Assembly: GCF_040530035.1 (NCBI RefSeq)
Contig: NZ_JBEWCD010000002.1
Location: forward strand, 2,711,793-2,775,792
Reading direction: 5' to 3'
Source: Roseibium sp. HPY-6
GTDB lineage: Bacteria > Pseudomonadota > Alphaproteobacteria > Rhizobiales > Stappiaceae
DNA length: 64,000 bases
Of the stretch, positions 61,803 through 64,000 are shown piece by piece. Below the pieces are notes generated by a model that saw nothing but the letters and a program-made list of their open reading frames with translations, was not told the origin of the DNA and did no database searches. Positions within the stretch are counted from its first letter, which is position 1. Each line of letters begins with the position of its first letter. A program made the translations under genes and the position numbers.

Positions 61803-62184
61803 AAAGCAGCGGCTCCGCACGGTTCATGCCGCTTTCCGATGCGGAAAACGGCATGACTTGTTGAATATTCAGGGCGCGACCATACCGACGCGGTCCGGGT
61901 CCGTCCATTGCCGGGCATAATCACGATTGCACCTGCCGATGCGTATCAGGTTTCGGTCGCCTCATTGTCAGAAAACGACATGGGTGTCGTACTCCGCGCG
62001 GCCATTCGAAGCAGAGGGTGCCTGTAACGGTTTACGTCATCGCTTTTCAACGCCTTGAAAGGACGACAAACGGAGGTTTTTATTCTCCAAGCGCGCAATC
62101 CAAACAACTGACGTCGTTTCGGATCTTGCAATTCAATCATGGGCCGGTAACTCTCCGGAGAAGACAAATCAGGGAGGTTCATCC
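61803..62184. other. Divergent region between soxB and frmA
   Basis: No gene supported: the 78-residue minus frame here ends without any family similarity and lacks a ribosome binding site. The region holds both promoters. A strong GGGAGG lies seven bases before the frmA ATG. No regulator gene is present. Confidence 0.4.
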
Positions 62185-63297
62185 ATGGAAGTTCGTGCAG
62201 CTGTAGCAGTGGGTGCCGGAAAACCGCTAGAAGTCACCAAGGTAAATCTCGAAGGCCCACGCGCGTTCGAGGTTCTGGTCGAGGTGAAAGCCACCGGAAT
62301 TTGCCACACGGACGAGTTTACGCTCTCCGGTGCCGACCCGGAAGGACTGTTTCCGGCGATCCTGGGGCACGAGGGAGCAGGTGTGGTTGTCGAAGTCGGT
62401 CTGGGTGTCACGACGCTCAAACCGGGCGACCATGTCATTCCGCTCTATACGCCCGAGTGCCGCAATTGCGAATATTGCCTCAACCCGAAGACAAACCTGT
62501 GTCAGGCAATCCGTTCAACACAGGGGCAGGGGTTGATGCCGGACGGGTCCTCCCGCTTCACTACGCTCGATGGCGATCCGATTCTCCATTACATGGGCAC
62601 CTCGACATTTGCCAACTACACCGTTGTTCCGGAAATCGCCTTGGCGAAAATCCGGCCGGATGCGCCATTTGACAAGGTTTGCTACATCGGTTGCGGCGTA
62701 ACCACCGGCATTGGCGCGGTCATCAACACGGCCAAGGTGGAAGAAGGTTCGCGCGCGATCGTCTTCGGGCTTGGCGGCATCGGCCTGAACGTTATCCAGG
62801 GCCTGCGTCTTGCCGGGGCTGACCAGATCGTTGGTGTTGATCTCAACCCGGCGAAGGTCGAAATGGCGACGCGTTTCGGCATGACCGATTTCGTCAACCC
62901 GACCGAAGTCGAGGGAGATCTGGTGCCCTATCTGGTGGATCTGACCAAGGGTGGCGCGGACTATACGTTTGACGCAACGGGCAACGTCTCTGTGATGCGG
63001 GCAGCTCTGGAATCAGCCCACAAGGGCTGGGGTGAAAGCATCATCATCGGTGTGGCACCTGCAGGTGCGGAAATCGCAACCCGTCCGTTTCAGCTGGTGA
63101 CGGGCCGGTCCTGGCGTGGAACGGCCTTCGGCGGTGCACGCGGACGCACGGACGTGCCAAAGATTGTTGACTGGTACATGGACGGCAAGATCGAGATTGA
63201 TCCGATGATCACCCATACAATGCCGCTTGAAGACATCAACAAGGGCTTCGATCTGATGCATGCCGGCGAATCTATCCGCTCGGTCGTGCTTTACTGA
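62185..63297 (+). CDS. frmA: S-(hydroxymethyl)glutathione dehydrogenase (class III alcohol dehydrogenase)
   Basis: 370 residues, the family's usual length. It oxidises S-hydroxymethylglutathione, formed from formaldehyde and glutathione, to S-formylglutathione with NAD+. The catalytic zinc ligands (Cys40 in [10 protein letters not shown], His in GHEGAG, Cys in [12 protein letters not shown]), the structural zinc Cys set ([17 protein letters not shown]) and the NAD motif [13 protein letters not shown] are complete. A strong ribosome binding site precedes it. fghA follows, giving the full glutathione-linked formaldehyde route beside sarcosine oxidase. Confidence 0.96.
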   Translation: MEVRAAVAVGAGKPLEVTKVNLEGPRAFEVLVEVKATGICHTDEFTLSGADPEGLFPAILGHEGAGVVVEVGLGVTTLKPGDHVIPLYTPECRNCEYCLNPKTNLCQAIRSTQGQGLMPDGSSRFTTLDGDPILHYMGTSTFANYTVVPEIALAKIRPDAPFDKVCYIGCGVTTGIGAVINTAKVEEGSRAIVFGLGGIGLNVIQGLRLAGADQIVGVDLNPAKVEMATRFGMTDFVNPTEVEGDLVPYLVDLTKGGADYTFDATGNVSVMRAALESAHKGWGESIIIGVAPAGAEIATRPFQLVTGRSWRGTAFGGARGRTDVPKIVDWYMDGKIEIDPMITHTMPLEDINKGFDLMHAGESIRSVVLY

Positions 63298-63383
63298 TTT
63301 TGGCAAGCAGGGATATCCCCTGGCCTTGTCCGTGGGGCTGTCATCTCCAATCCGGCTTCAAGGGCCGGATAGTGCAAGAGGTC

Positions 63384-63428
63384 GCATCTGGTGCTGCGCA
63401 GGTCGCCAGAACCAGATGCCGTCGTTTT
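63384..63428 (+). terminator. Hairpin with T-run between frmA and fghA
   Basis: GCATCTGGT (63384-63392) pairs with ACCAGATGC (63411-63419) over an 18-base loop and is followed by CGTCGTTTTT. It could end or reduce transcription before fghA, 28 bases ahead of its start. Confidence 0.55.
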
Positions 63429-63456
63429 TAAAACTTCTCAAGTCGATAGGAACGTC

Positions 63457-64000
63457 ATGAAAACCATCTCCGAAAACAAAGCTTTCGGCGGCGTCCAGGG
63501 TGTTTACAGCCATGCATCCGAAGCGTGCGGTTGCGAGATGACGTTTGCCGTTTACCTGCCGCCGCAGGCACAGGAGGGCCCGGTTCCATGCCTTTGGTAT
63601 CTGTCGGGCCTGACCTGTACCCATGAAAATGCGATGACCAAGGCTGGGCTCCAGGCCCATGCTGCGGAATTCGGTTTGGCTGTCGTGTTTCCGGACACCA
63701 GTCCGCGCGGCGAGGCGATCGCCAATGACGAAGCCTATGATCTCGGCCAGGGGGCCGGTTTCTATGTGAATGCGACCGAGGAACCCTGGGCACCGCATTT
63801 TCAGATGGAGGCCTACATTGCGAATGAACTACGCGATCTCGTAACTGAAAATTTCGCGGTTTCAGTCCACCACGGCATCACCGGTCATTCCATGGGCGGG
63901 CACGGAGCGATAACACTGGCCATGAAATATCCCGGGCAGTACCAATCCCTGTCCGCTTTTGCTCCGATCTCCAATCCTTCAGCATCCGACTGGGGCCAAA
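63457..64000 (+). CDS. fghA: S-formylglutathione hydrolase, 3' end beyond window
   Basis: The frame is open from ATG 63457 to the right edge (181 codons of an expected ~275-280). It is an esterase-D family enzyme that splits S-formylglutathione to formate and glutathione. Visible features: LWYLSGLTCTHENAM, FPDTSPRG, GAGFYVNAT and the nucleophile motif GHSMGGHGAI with Ser at about residue 148. The acid and His of the triad lie outside the window. It completes the route begun by frmA. Confidence 0.94.
   Translation, partial: MKTISENKAFGGVQGVYSHASEACGCEMTFAVYLPPQAQEGPVPCLWYLSGLTCTHENAMTKAGLQAHAAEFGLAVVFPDTSPRGEAIANDEAYDLGQGAGFYVNATEEPWAPHFQMEAYIANELRDLVTENFAVSVHHGITGHSMGGHGAITLAMKYPGQYQSLSAFAPISNPSASDWGQ

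Noticed and set aside
1..64000. Mobile elements, prophage, CRISPR, tRNA or rRNA
   Set aside because: No transposase, integrase, spaced direct-repeat array or tRNA-like T-loop/acceptor pairing was found on reading both strands.

Overview
The window looks like chromosomal DNA of an alphaproteobacterium. The gene families, the heterotetrameric sarcosine oxidase operon, the alanine aminotransferase-hom-glpX-recJ order and the moderately high G+C suggest Hyphomicrobiales, perhaps Stappiaceae such as Roseibium/Labrenzia. That placement is inferred from gene content, not from an rRNA. I see no rRNA, tRNA, CRISPR array, insertion sequence or prophage. Most of the window is housekeeping and catabolic genes.

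Layout. 1-5 kb (minus strand): a partial DUF1963 membrane protein, class I fumarase, and a yceI-cytochrome b561-yceI cassette. 5.4-11.6 kb (plus): a glycerophosphodiester phosphodiesterase, two paralogous FecR-domain secreted proteins with low-complexity tails, and a CHASE2-PAS-GGDEF-EAL protein; this FecR/FecR/CHASE2 group is the least ordinary part of the window. 11.8-15.9 kb: a DeoR regulator overlapping an MFS transporter gene, gabD and an XRE regulator. 16-22.5 kb: tamB and tamA. 22.8-31.1 kb: folD, an AGE-family sugar epimerase, a non-pyrrolysine MttB-family methyltransferase, a dimethylglycine-dehydrogenase-like enzyme and betaine-homocysteine methyltransferase. 31-39 kb: an exported protein, an EamA exporter, a thioesterase, rplM-rpsI with a near-consensus promoter, a MATE exporter, two related unknown proteins, and a MerR regulator divergent from an MFS gene over a recognisable MerR-type operator. 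39-47.5 kb: guanine deaminase, an agmatinase-family ureohydrolase, a membrane protein, a PAS-GAF-GGDEF-EAL protein, an exported protein and PHA synthase. 47.8-56.5 kb: a small lipoprotein, alaC-hom-glpX-recJ, a small membrane protein, a nitrilase-family hydrolase, a Nudix hydrolase and an endonuclease/exonuclease/phosphatase protein. 56.6-64 kb: soxBDAG (minus) divergent from frmA and a partial fghA (plus).

How the genes fit together. Several loci form one likely pathway for methylated amines. A methyl group could leave glycine betaine through Bmt or the MttB homologue. Dimethylglycine would then be oxidised by the DMGDH-like enzyme, and sarcosine by SoxBDAG to glycine. The one-carbon units would be handled by FolD on tetrahydrofolate and by the glutathione-linked FrmA/FghA formaldehyde route. 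A second theme is c-di-GMP signalling: two large EAL proteins, one tied by position to the FecR pair. TamA/TamB, the YceI proteins and the FecR proteins all point to the cell envelope.
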